Positions 48,070 to 59,450 of a stretch of DNA of 64,000 nucleotides are shown here, in pieces. This DNA comes from Gigaspora rosea (Eukaryota; Glomeromycota; Glomeromycetes; Diversisporales; Gigasporaceae), in assembly GCA_003550325.1 (NCBI GenBank), contig QKWP01000002.1, forward strand, positions 448,393-512,392. Reading direction: 5' to 3'. Both the position numbers and the translations under genes were made by a program. The notes under the pieces are model-generated. The model was given only the letters and a program-made list of their open reading frames with translations, was not told where the DNA came from and did not search any database. Position 1 is the stretch's first letter. Each line of letters opens with the position of its first letter.

Positions 48070-48156
48070 ATTTTAAGCACCTTCGGTGCTTAAAATCAAC
48101 CAATCAAATAGCATACAGCAAATAACTCAGTTATTTGGCACTTTGTGCCGAATAAC
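48070..48156. repeat. twin short hairpins, 12-bp stems with 3-base loops
   Basis: First: ATTTTAAGCACC, loop TTC, GGTGCTTAAAAT (48070-48096). Second: GTTATTTGGCAC, loop TTT, GTGCCGAATAAC (48130-48156), with one G-T pair. Same geometry, different sequence. Confidence 0.75.
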
Positions 48157-48159
48157 TAT

Positions 48160-48600
48160 TAATTATTGTTATTTAAAAAATGTTTAAATAAATGAAGTAG
48201 CGATTATACATAAAAAGAACTGGATTTCAATAGATAATATAAAAATAAACTTCATAACTTTATAGACATGGTACCAACAAACCATTTAATATCAAAATAG
48301 TTTTACTAAAAGACCTGCACATCAAAAAAAGTGAGACCTAGTTCTTATATATAAATTCAAAAAGTGAGACTCAGTTGTTATATGTAAATCATATTATATA
48401 AATGATCACTAAAAAATCTATACTAAGTAAATTGTATAAATGACCACACATATTTTGATTTACATAGTATAACTAGTGATGTGTGTAGAATGATTTTAAA
48501 GAATTACTAGTAATGTTTCAATAATTTATCAGTATCTAAATACTAGAATTTTTTGATTTTTTTTCATAATATGAAGCAAAATTTTTAATTTATCATAAAT
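48160..48600. other. A+T-rich stretch, no gene seen
   Basis: GTGAGACCTAGTTCTTATAT and GTGAGACTCAGTTGTTATAT near 48330-48385 are a short direct repeat. Nothing else was recognised. Confidence 0.45.
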
Positions 48601-48920
48601 ATCATAAGCATTAGACCGTTCTTGTAAGATTTGTGTATTTATACAACAATTCAATGTAGCAATCAGTTCCGGAAATTTCTGAATAAATCCTTTAAATCAC
48701 CAAGTTTACTATCAACTTTATGTCTATCAAAAGGCTTTTGTCCGGTTAACATTTCTGTCATAACATTACCAAATTCATAATTAAATGTTGTGGAAGAAAA
48801 GCCTGTAAACTAATTTACTTTTTCATCTTATTGGATTCTGCTCTTGAAAAATCTAATTTATGCGGTTTTAAAATGGTTTATAAGCAACCTATATCTAAGA
48901 ATGCTGTTGACCTATTAATT
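48600..48920 (-). pseudogene. protein kinase C-lobe fragment
   Basis: Minus-strand reading contains EFGNVMTEMLTGQKPFDRHK near 48700-48775, close to the GFGMIMIEMSTGQRLFDGHK segment of the kinase remnant at 1.4 kb, and KPHKLDFSRAESNKMKK near 48830-48870, where the activation segment should be. Frameshifts are present and both ends are missing. Confidence 0.55.
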
Positions 48921-48939
48921 ACAAATGTATAATTCAATT

Positions 48940-49130
48940 TTTGCACGCATGTGTTCTGTGCAAGGTTTTGTAGCATAACACGATCAAAACAAGTGTTTGT
49001 TTTGTCAAAAAAATCGCTTATTTTTCAAAAATCTGCACAAAAAACCTTTAGAAAAAGGGTTTCAAAAGTGATTTTACTATATAACTAACCTCTAACCTTA
49101 GTTTAAATGCTAACTCTAACTATATTGAAT
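48940..49130. repeat. partial copy of the GTTCGTTTTGCC dispersed repeat
   Basis: GTGTTTGTTTTGTCAAAAAA, CTTATTTTTCAAAAATC and CCTTTAGAAAAAGGG appear in the family's usual order, strongly diverged. Confidence 0.45.
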
Positions 49131-49514
49131 TTTAAAAAGTTTTGTAACTTCAAATCGCGCCATAATGATTGACAATCCTGGCACAGAATTCATATGTGTT
49201 GCAAAATTTAATAATAAAAAAAATCAAAATTTTATTGTTGTTATTAATTTATAAGATTTTACAAAGTTAAATAATTGTTTTTATAATATTTTTTTAGTAA
49301 ATTTAACTTTAAAGTATTAATACTAAATAGTTTATAAAATTTTATAAGTACCAAAATTATAGTTAAATTAGTTAAATTATAAGAAGCAATTAAGTAACTT
49401 TATATAGTATAATTTATGCTCCGGACTTACATCGGTTCCCGATTCCTAGTATATATTATATATGTGTAATGTAAGACTTTGGCTTACCCTCCTCCCCCTC
49501 TATGATATTACGTA

Positions 49515-49663
49515 ATATCTGTCATGGCCCTAATATAAACCCCTTTTTTTGTCAAGATAACCTGCTTTGGGCTTCTAAGCAAACTTGTTCAGCTAGTAAT
49601 TCTACTCAGTTTGAGGTCAAAATACGTTTTTTCGGATCTTTTACTAAATGAAAAAAGGTTCAA
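49515..49663. mobile_element. left remnant of family-A palindrome, split by the LINE
   Basis: GTCAAGATAACCTGCTTTGG, AAGCAAACTTGTTCAGC and TCTTTTACTAAATG are complements of segments at 58450-58600 and match the palindrome at 6005-7042. The outer part of this arm is missing. Confidence 0.85.
49651..49663. repeat. LINE target-site duplication, left
   Basis: AAAAAAGGTTCAA, repeated at 58420-58432 directly after the poly-A tail. Confidence 0.85.
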
Positions 49664-50064
49664 CATCAAAAAACTCTCTCCGCTGATCCATATTTCCAAA
49701 AATAGCATAAAACAAATTTCAGTTAATACCCAAAATATACACTAGTAAAGGCACTAAACTCGCATAAGACAAAAGGAAAGTTACTCAAAATAAACAGTAG
49801 TTTAGTAAACACACTTGGAACCAGCTCCTACAAATAACTTACTATCAAAGAAATTTAATTTTTTCAGAAAAATTTTTTGAAGAAATTTTTGGGGACTGGC
49901 TGAGACCCTGTATTGCAGATCTGTTTTGTTCTGATCAAATTACACGTAACAAAGAAATCACGTCCGAACAATCTAATTGATCAAATAAACAAATATGTCC
50001 ACTTCAGTCACATGAACACAACATTGGACTCTAAAAATAGATTTCTGGAAAGTTTTAAAAGCAG

Positions 50065-51167
50065 ATGGAGATAATCACTACACAATTAGATGCAGCTAGA
50101 GATTTTCTTAACAACCCGACTGATAAGATTTTGAAGGCTATTCCAGCATTAAGATATGAAACAAGCAGCAAAGAACAAGAGGAGTTCATCATTAAATTTA
50201 TGAACATTGCACACCCATCAGAAAAATCAGCTATTCTGCGAATCTTAGAATTACAAGAGGCAGAAATTAAGAAACAAGAACAAGTAAATGAAGAAGCACT
50301 GCTTAAAGAAAAGGAACTTCGCCTACAGGAAGAAAAAGGAACTGGTTAAAAAAGGAAACTCTAAAAAAGGAATTAGCGGAAAAAAAGAAAATACTACTGG
50401 TGCTTTCAGAAACAGGCTGTCTAGATTATGGCACTGAGGGATTATGGCACTGAGGAACAACTTAGCAGTATTATGGATACAGAAGAAGAGAAAGATTATC
50501 TGAAGACAAAAAGGATATATATGGGTCGATACATGCTCCAGGAAATAGACTAAATTTAAAGTATGAAGGAAAAAGTATAACAGGACAAACAAACGTGCCT
50601 ATGGTCAAATCATACAAAGGGAAAGAAGTATCGTATGGGCCGAAAAATACAGAAAAAAGTATAACAGAGGTCTTTCACCCGAAAAATAATATAGATGAGG
50701 AGACGAAACTAAAAAGGACCAAAATCACCTTTTGGGACATGCCGGCAAAGGGTAGAACGGACAATCTGTTTAAATTCATTAATAACTTTGGCCAAATAGA
50801 AAATTCGTATCGCACAGTCAATAGAGCCGGTCATACTAAACTCGAACTTGTAGTATACTTATCTCCTAACAAAGAAGAACAGCTTCAAAGCACTTGGGCA
50901 ATTCCACACAATAATGAATCACTGACTCGTATGACAATTGGAGAGAATAGAAAAGAAGTACTAAAATCTAGAAGGAAAATTACGGCAAAACTTTCTGGCC
51001 TACCACATACTACAAATGAAGTAATCTTGCAGAGATAGCTTAAACATACTAAGGCCAAGATGGTTCATATCTTTAAAAACAGAAATGGTTATCAAAGGGG
51101 ATCAGCTCTAGTGGAATTTGAAAATATGGAGGACAAGCAAAAGGCACTCAAAACCAGAATTAAATAT
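50065..51167 (+). pseudogene. LINE ORF1, first (probably artefactual) copy
   Basis: Begins MEIITTQLDAARDFLNN, a charged helical region likely to form a coiled coil (50065-50349). After a frame change comes MPMVKSYKGKEVSYGPKN (50595), an RRM-like stretch KITFWDMPAKGRTDNLFKF and a second one with KLSGLPHTTNEV; GSALVEFENMEDKQKA follows a stop. It ends abruptly at the N at 51168. The sequence from 49901 to 51167 is repeated at 51169-52435 with about two differences, so this copy is probably an unmerged contig end. Confidence 0.8.
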
Positions 51168-51168
51168 N
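51168..51168. other. single N marking a contig join
   Basis: The sequence to its right restarts at the position equal to 49901, 1268 bp back. Confidence 0.9.
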
Positions 51169-51332
51169 TGAGACCCTGTATTGCAGATCTGTTTTGTTCT
51201 GATCAAATTACACGTAACAAAGAAATCACGTCCGAACAATCTAATTGATCAAATAAACAAATATGTCCACTTCAGTCACATGAACACAACATTGGACTCT
51301 AAAAATAGATTTCTGGAAAGTTTTAAAAGCAG

Positions 51333-52813
51333 ATGGAGATAATCACTACACAATTAGATGCAGCTAGAGATTTTCTTAACAACCCGACTGATAAGATTTT
51401 GAAGGCTATTCCAGCATTAAGATATGAAACAAGCAGCAAAGAACAAGAGGAGTTCATCATTAAATTTATGAACATTGCACACCCATCAGCGAAATCAGCT
51501 ATTCTGCGAATCTTAGAATTACAAGAGGCAGAAATTAAGAAACAAGAACAAGTAAATGAAGAAGCACTGCTTAAAGAAAAGGAACTTCGCCTACAGGAAG
51601 AAAAAGGAACTGGTTAAAAAAGGAAACTCTAAAAAAGGAATTAGCGGAAAAAAAGAAAATACTACTGGTGCTTTCAGAAACAGGCTGTCTAGATTATGGC
51701 ACTGAGGGATTATGGCACTGAGGAACAACTTAGCAGTATTATGGATACAGAAGAAGAGAAAGATTATCTGAAGACAAAAAGGATATATATGGGTCGATAC
51801 ATGCTCCAGGAAATAGACTAAATTTAAAGTATGAAGGAAAAAGTATAACAGGACAAACAAACGTGCCTATGGTCAAATCATACAAAGGGAAAGAAGTATC
51901 GTATGGGCCGAAAAATACAGAAAAAAGTATAACAGAGGTCTTTCACCCGAAAAATAATATAGATGAGGAGACGAAACTAAAAAGGACCAAAATCACCTTT
52001 TGGGACATGCCGGCAAAGGGTAGAACGGACAATCTGTTTAAATTCATTAATAACTTTGGCCAAATAGAAAATTCGTATCGCACAGTCAATAGAGCCGGTC
52101 ATACTAAACTCGAACTTGTAGTATACTTATCTCCTAACAAAGAAGAACAGCTTCAAAGCACTTGGGCAATTCCACACAATAATGAATCACTGACTCGTAT
52201 GACAATTGGAGAGAATAGAAAAGAAGTACTAAAATCTAGAAGGAAAATTACGGCAAAACTTTCTGGCCTACCACATACTACAAATGAAGTAATCTTGCAG
52301 AGATAGCTTAAACATACTAAGGCCAAGATGGTTCATATCTTTAAAAACAGAAATGGTTATCAAAGGGGATCAGCTCTAGTGGAATTTGAAAATATGGAGG
52401 ACAAGCAAAAGGCACTCAAAACCAGAATTAAATATTTTAATTCAATGCTTAGCTAGATTTATAAAGAATTGGATGACTCTACTATGGAAGAAAGCCGAGA
52501 GGAGAAATCTATCATTTCACACAATCGCTTCATAAAAGAAGTAGAAAGTAAGAAAGAAAGTAGAAATATCAAAAAAAATGCATCTACACTTCAAGCTGAT
52601 ATTAATAACAAAGACTTACTCTTGGAAATTTTAAGCAGATTAACCCGACTAGAAGGGTCACATAGATTTAACAATCATGAGGGCTCAAATTTTTTTTCAG
52701 CACACAAAAGCAACCATTTATACAAAAAAAGGTTCTCATATGGAGAATGGGCAAAGACAAGGATTGGCCAAATCACTCCTAATAGTAGCCGTGGGCGTCT
52801 TAAAGAAAACTAG
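51333..52813 (+). pseudogene. LINE ORF1, continuous copy
   Basis: Same start and RRM-like regions as the first copy, then continues past the overlap to LDDSTMEESREEKSIISHNR, a basic C-terminal part and GRLKEN (52813). ORF1 proteins of this LINE group bind the element RNA and act as chaperones. Breaks: a frame change near 51617-51860, a stop at 52304-52306 before LKHTKAK, and a stop near 52455. The only clear differences from the first copy are at the SEKS/SAKS codons. It overlaps or nearly abuts ORF2 at 52829. Confidence 0.8.
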
Positions 52814-52828
52814 CAGCACAGGCAGCAG

Positions 52829-55800
52829 GTGCTGGGAAAAAAAGAAGGGGGAACAAACAATCTTTTGACATTTGCATTTCATAACATTAATGGGATTAAA
52901 TCAAACAGAACAAAGTTAGAGAGCCTAGTTGATTTGATGGATTTAAAAGAAGTGGATATAGTCGGATTGTGTGAAACAAATATTCAAGAAAAGGAAGGTA
53001 AATGGTTAATAAATAAGGACGAAAATTATAGGGGTTTTTGGGCATCAGCAGAAGAAGATAAGAAGAAGGGTTCAGACATAGCAATAATCATACACAAAAA
53101 AATGGAAAAGCACATAGCGAGAGTGATAAGATGGTCACTCTACACAATCGAAGCAAATATAGTATTCAAAAATCAAGTCTGTACCTTTTCGTCATTTATA
53201 TTCTGCCCAACAATAAAGAACAAGAGAAAAAAATATGCAAGAACTTATTTAATAGAGTTGAGAATATACAAAAAGCAAAGGTCCTAATTATGGGTGACTT
53301 TAATGCAGAGGCCAATAATAACACGTTAAATAGCAAGAATCCAAACACAGGTCCTAACAGGAAAACTCTATTACAAAAGCTATTAGACAGCGGCTTTAAA
53401 AACACATTCACGCATTTAGATGCAGGTGTTAGTAGCACTACACGAAAAGGTCTAACCAAAGACTCAAAAATTGATTACATTTGGTTATCGCACAACTGGC
53501 ATATTGACTTAGCAAAATGCAAAATACAGAAAATAAGCTTATACACGAATAGTGACCATTACATAGTCTTTGCCTGGTTATTTGTTAGCATTCATGTTCC
53601 TAGCCAAAAAATGCTCAAAAACGGAGAGCAAAAAGCAAAAAAATTTGTATTGATACAAATAAAATCCAGGAAGAAGATTGGATTACCTTCGCAAAAAGAA
53701 CGGACGAGATCTTAAAGTCCAAAGTTAAAAATTAGAAAAAAACAAACAGTGAAAATGCTAGGACAGAAGCATTGGTCCTTTAAGAAGATTTAGATAATAA
53801 ATGAGACTGGTTAGAATCGAGTATAAAAACAGCAGCAAACAAAATCCTACCAAAGAAGTGGTTTACTGCGACAAAAACTAAAGAACCTAGTGAAGAACAA
53901 ACTCACAGTCTGCGAAAACTGTCCAAACGGCTAAACAAACTGTGTAGAAAAAGTAAAAAACATATAGAACAAGCATTAAATAACAAAGATAAAGAAGAGT
54001 TAGAGAGCATATCGAAAGTAATCAAAGCGGAATTAGAAGAGGACTTAACTTTTGAAAATGAAATCGATCTATGGTCAGATGAAATTTACAAGCACTTGGA
54101 ACTTATGGCTAAACTGGTTAAGAAAGTATGGAACAAAAAAAAACATGTTACTAGAAGAATCCAAGATTAGAGAGAGTATAGAAGAAAGATGCAACAGAAT
54201 AGTCACGAATCAAAAATTAATGTTAAATAGCATTTTAGAGAGGCCGACCAAGAAAATTAAGATAGATAGAGTTTGTGAAGATGTAGGGGATGACTTTAAG
54301 TTATATACAAAAGAAAAAGAAGTTCTCAACTGAGTAGAAATACATTTTAAAGAACAATTTAAAACAAGAATGGCAGGAGCAATATAAACCGAAAGAGGAT
54401 ATAAAAGAAGAATGGTACGACCAAGTACTAAGTGAAATTACTTTGGAAGAATAGGAACAGGCACTTTCCACAACACGTAGCAACTCAGCGCCTGGAATAT
54501 CGGGAATCACATATCCTATTTTAAGGCGGCTCGGAAAGTACACAACACGGTTTTGTATTGAATTTTTGTCCAAGTGTTTAGCAAGTGGCAAAATACCACA
54601 GAAGCGGAAATTGGGTCTTTTATATCCTATACCGAAAAAAGAGGAGTGGAACTTCAATTTGAACAATGTTCGGCCTATCTTACTTTTAGAAACAGTAAAA
54701 AAAGTTTTAAACAAGATTCTAATGCGAAGATTAGATCGAATCTTTAAGGAAAAAAAATACTAAAAGGACCAAATTTCGCGGGTCTGTTAGGAGAAAGTAC
54801 TGAAGATCCTATACACGTTTTAAATTGTATAACAGAAGAGGCCAGGGAGAAGAAAAAAGAGCTATGGGTCTTATTCCAAGACATGCAAAAGGCCTTTGAT
54901 TCGGTAAGCATGGATTCTCTAGAGTTGGCCCTTAGAAGAATTAAGCTACCCGAAAATCTTTGCAAATATGTTGTAAACCTTTTCTCCAAGAGACAATTTA
55001 AAGTTATTACTGCTTTCGGTAACACAAAACAAGTCATAGTCGGTGATGGTATTGATCAAGGAGAGGTGCTCTCTCCTCTGGTCTGGCGTATATTTTATGA
55101 TCCTCTTTTATGTGAGATTCAAAGATGGAAAAAGTGGGGGTACGAAGTTGAGGTAGAATGGCCTGTAGACTTGCGTACTAATAAAATTGAATATATAAAA
55201 TGGCAACAAGCAGTTTTGGCTTACACTGACGATACGACCTGGATCGCTAAGACCAAAGAGGAGCTAGAGGAAATGCTGGAGTTGGCTGATGACTTTTACA
55301 AATTGAATGACATTAGAATTAACAAGAACAAATCAGAATTGATAGTGATTAACGGAAATCAGCAAGCATCGAATAAAGAATGCAAAATCTGCTCTAGCGA
55401 TGGAACAAAAATCTGAGCAAAAGAAAAGGATAACCCGGCAAGGTTCCTAGACATCTGGGTTTCTGAGAAAAACAGCAAAAACCGTGGTCTAAGACTGGTG
55501 GAGCAGGAAATCCAAAGTCTAATAAGGATTTTAAAAAAGAAAAAGATTACACTCAGGCATCTACAATACATCAACAACAAGGTTTTAATACCCAAAATAG
55601 AATACAGATTAAGATGTCACATAGTAAGCAAGCGGGTGTGCGATCATTTGCACAGACCGTGGTTAATGCTCATTAAAAACAAGGCAGGGCTGGCAAGTTC
55701 CACAGCAAATGGAATCCTGCATCATTGTAATCTTGTGGAACTTAGAACAATCTGGCAAGCAAGACTTGCTCAGCAAATACCAAGTCTAATCGAAAGATTA

Positions 55801-58179
55801 AACAATACAGGAATAGTAGGGTCGGTAACTTGGATTAGACTTAGACAGGCTCAGCTAGATAGTAAAAGTACGGAGTGTATTCTTGCTTGGAACACTGACA
55901 GATGCAAGAGTAGTGAGTTTCGATTCAATTTTAATACAAAGTTAGTGCAAGAAGCAAAAACAATTAAAATCAAGCTAGAGTGCAAAGAATTAGAAGAGGC
56001 AGTGAAGCTTGCAGACAAAAACAATAATGAAATTTGGACCCTCCTAAATATGAAAGAAAAAAAAAGTTTCTTGAAGAATAAAAGCAATCGTTGGATAATA
56101 GTGGAGCAGTTAATCAGTCAGGACGGTGCACAATTGTTGACATGGTCACAACTGCAAAAACTTAGAGGGTTTAGTGGCTGTGGAAAAAAACCAGTATAGT
56201 TTCAAAGAATGGAAGAGCTTTTAATACACAACACTATAACAAGAGAAGTTAAGTCCCAATTTAGACTAGTGTGTGGAAACAGCTTGGCGACCCAACCTAC
56301 CTTGATACTGGTTTCTAGAAATAAAAGAAAGTTGGAATGGGTCCTCTTCGGTACAAGTAGAGATAAGACTGAGATAGGAAGAATTAAAAGGAAAAAAGGA
56401 GAGGTCATGGAAATTGAACACTGGACCGATGGAAAAGAAAACAATGAGTCTCTTGTAAAATGCGCAGGGTGTCAAATAGGTGAAGAGAACAATAACGAAA
56501 TGTGTATAATTAGGAAAAAGTTCTGTGAAAGTAAAAGAGCTTTAAAAAAAGAAGTTGTCAAAAGAAAAGGTGAGAACAGAGCATTCTGTGAAATTCCACT
56601 TAATTCCCTGAGCACGCATATTGGTTTACAAACCCAAGACCCAGGAACAGTAAACACGGACGTAAAAGTTTTCGTCGAAACAGTAGAAAACTCATTAATT
56701 GACAAGTATATTGTGGAGCAAGATTTTAGAATTAGGCTCAAGGAACCTGCGCAAACACTAGCAACATTCCAGAATCTAGGTATCTACACAGACGGTTCTT
56801 TAGAAAAGTCTGGAAATAGTACTCAACCATGAAGAATGGGTGTAGGATGGATTATACTCAACGAGCAGGATCAGGCCAATCTAGTTACTTTAGCGCAATT
56901 TGCAGGTGCAATATGAGACTGGCCATTATCAACTAGAGCAGAATTAGGGGCAATAGGTACTGCATTGCTCGTAATTCCGCAAAAGTGCAAAATTAAGGTA
57001 TATACTGACAGTGCAAATGCAATCAGTATGATCAAAAAAGTACTTTGTAATCAGAGAACATCAAGAATTTCAAAGCTAAAGAATGGAAGCATTCTTGCAA
57101 TGATCGAAAGTTTAATTAAACGTAAGGAGATAGATATCAACTTCGTCAAAGTAAAAGGGCACAGTGGCGTCTACTTTAATGAGCAGGTGGATAAGTTGGC
57201 GAAAGAAGAATGCAAGGACGGAGAAGTTATTAGTTGGAATATTGAATGGTCGAAATTGGTAAAGGTGGTACCTAGGTGGAATTAGTACATAATAGATACC
57301 CCTATTAGAGGGTTAATAGATGGTATTACAAATTTGTATTATAGCATAGAATGGTTACACACTAGTAGCATAGAATATTTAAAAAGTAAGAATAGTTTAG
57401 AGTCAGAAATTGATTGGAAGGGAATCTGGCAGAATTTTAAAAAAAATGCAGGGTCTAGATGTAGAAGTTTGCAAAGTAGTAGGGAATGGGTGTTTGATAC
57501 AAAGTGTCTAAACGACTTACTGCCAACTCTTAGCTTACTATACAAGAGGAACCCAACGATGTATCCGATAGATACCTGTATAGCATGCTTTCGTGAGAAA
57601 GAAGATTTAGAACACTTAGCAAGTTGCGAACTATACGAAATCCTCTGGAAGAAAATTAAGCGCAAAGCTGCGAATCTTGTCTTAGAAGAACAGTTTTTTG
57701 CCAGAGAAAGAAAGAGAAAAAAAAGTGAAGACGCCTCTACATTGGAAATTGCAAGCACAGAAGCGGTCTTAATTGGATTATCAAGAAATTCCAGGCTTGA
57801 AAATCGCATAAATTGCATTAGAGGAATCCTTTTAATTAACAGCAATAAAAGTATAGAACTGCAAAATGCCCGAAAAAGATATACTTATGAGCTCAGAAGG
57901 GATTTCAAGCGAATCATTTGGGTGTGCCGATGTGAGGCAGTTAACGAATGGGAGAAAAATCAAGGTATCTCGAACAAAGACAAAAGGGAAAAAGCAGTAA
58001 GAAGTAGATCGTATAAGGAAAGTTCACATAAGAAAACCTTAAGAGAAGCGGAATCAGAGTACAAAGCAAAGGAGAAAGAACGGTGGGACAAGATCGAAAC
58101 ACTTTTGACCAACGTAGTCCAAACTAATTCTAAACTGACATGGTCTGGGCTGTACAGACCTGTTGGTAAACGTACTTAA
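52829..58179 (+). pseudogene. LINE ORF2: endonuclease, reverse transcriptase, RNase H
   Basis: AP-endonuclease motifs: FHNINGIKS (near 52875), LCETNIQ (near 52965), MGDFNAE (near 53290), SKIDYIWL (near 53465) and NSDHY (near 53550); a frameshift lies near 53150-53210. RT motifs: LLYPIPKKEEWN (near 54617), QDMQKAFDSV (near 54875), DQGEVLSPLVW (near 55053) and YTDDT (55222-55236, in place of the usual YADD). RNase H: YTDGSLEKSG (near 56785), STRAELGAIG (near 56932), VYTDSANAI (near 56998) and VKGHSGVYFNE (near 57150). A C-terminal C-C-H-C knuckle (CIACFREKEDLEHLASC) lies near 57577. From 54883 to 58179 one frame is kept but crossed by stops at 55414, 56197, 56830, near 56915 and 57283. Confidence 0.92.
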
Positions 58180-58419
58180 CGCAATCTTGACAAGGCTAGC
58201 GACCACCATCCAGTGACCCAAGGGAGCTCCTTTAGTGAGTTGAAGGTCTAAGGATAGAAAAAAGGTTGCTGCAGCGATCGCATCTGGGCACTTTATAGTA
58301 GCCGGGTGAGTCTTTATTGTAGAAAAAGAAGGGTTAAAGGCAGTAGTTGGAGATTTTTGTATGTAGTAACATGCACATTCTTTAGTCAATAAAGGCAGGA
58401 TTGCCAAAAAAAAAAAAAA
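58180..58419 (+). other. LINE 3' untranslated tail and poly-A
   Basis: It contains TGGGCACTTTATAGTAGCC (near 58286) and ends ATAAAGGCAGGATTGCC followed by about 18 A. GGCA-GGAT-TGCC can form a small terminal hairpin. A related tail ends the element at 59451-60566. Confidence 0.8.
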
Positions 58420-58965
58420 AAAAAAGGTTCAAAGTTCAAAAAAAAATTTTTTTTGAACTTTGAACCCATTTTTCACTTAGTAAAAGGTCCAAAAAAAATG
58501 TGTTTTAACTTTAAACTAAGTAGAATTACCAGCTGAACAAGTTTGCTTAGAAGCCCAAAGCAGGTTACCTTGACAAAAAAAAAGGTTTTATATTACAAAC
58601 TGAAAAATTTTAACTTTAGCATATAGCTAACCTATTTTTCTTACAAGGTAATCTACTTTGGCCGACTAAATAAAGTTGTTTAGAGCATAATTTTACACAT
58701 AACTGCTAATTTAAAATTAGTTAATATTTGTTTTTGGCGAAGTTAAATTTTGAAAAAGTGCAAAAATCAAAAAATTTGACCTAGTTTTTAAGCTAAATTT
58801 TTTCTTCGTTTCTTGTTCTATATGCCTATAAAATTTAATTTTAAGTTAATTAGTAAAGCTAGCTTAGATCTTTGGCCTATAGTTTAAAGTAAATTCATAT
58901 GTTTTTTTTATAATTTTTATTATAGACAGCATTTGATTAATTTTAAATGAAAATGTCCTATGACT
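58420..58965. mobile_element. right arm and centre of the split family-A palindrome
   Basis: Starts with the target duplication, then the palindrome centre (GGTTCAAAGTTC...GAACTTTGAACC) and the whole right arm down to AAATGTCCTATGAC, matching 6530-7040. Motif copies are near 58530 and 58665. Confidence 0.88.
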
Positions 58966-59436
58966 GTTATAATAATATTAAATTAAAATAGTTTATAACA
59001 CTCGAAGCTTTACTTAGATATGAAGAGTCATTAGTAAGTAGTTAATATTTTGGGACCATAAAATTAATACCCAGATCTGAGGTTTTTAGTACTATTTAAG
59101 AATGAATAAAAACATGTTAATTTTTTTTTTAAAGTAATAAGCAGGTCCTATTTTATTTATTTGTAGTCTATATTAAAAATAGTTTTATTATATATTGTAG
59201 AATATGTATTACAATTTTATATTTGATATTTAATCATTTAGTTTATTTCTAATACTAAATTGTTGTGTATATACATATATATTATGCGAATTCAAAATTT
59301 TAGTTAGTACTATATGAAATCAATAATATGCATGGTCCAGTGTGAAAATATAAATATACAATAACTAAAAGTTATTTTGTTTATATATAAAAGTTCTTCA
59401 ATTTTAACTATTTATTTATGATTTTTTATATCTAAT
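58966..59436. other. A+T-rich stretch, no gene seen
   Basis: 59095-59150 shares GAGGTTTTTA..TATTTAAG and TTTAAAGTAATAAGCAGG with 63718-63785, the 3' side of the Sel1 fragment there. Otherwise nothing was recognised. Confidence 0.45.
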
Positions 59437-59450
59437 AAAAGAAGATCTTG

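Larger units (their letters stand above)
49664..58419 (+). mobile_element. LINE retrotransposon with endonuclease, RT and RNase H
   Basis: Full-length-looking non-LTR element: 5' region (49664-50064), coiled-coil and RRM-like ORF1, ORF2 with AP-type endonuclease, reverse transcriptase, RNase H and a C-terminal C-C-H-C knuckle, then a 3' tail and poly-A (58405-58419). A 13-bp target duplication AAAAAAGGTTCAA borders it. It is 8756 bp as assembled, but 1268 bp is a duplicate around an N at 51168, so the real length is about 7.5 kb. RNase H after RT points to the I/Tad-like side of LINEs. Frameshifts and at least five in-frame stops show it is inactive. Confidence 0.92.

Noticed and set aside
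48070-48096. Hairpin read as a UUCG tetraloop
   Set aside because: Counting the pairs gives GCACC-TTC-GGTGC, a 12-bp stem with a 3-base loop, so the UUCG tetraloop reading does not hold.
50065-52306. Tandem duplication of LINE ORF1 as a biological feature
   Set aside because: The copies are separated by exactly one N and differ at about two bases in 1267, the same pattern as two other N positions. An assembly overlap is the simpler reading.
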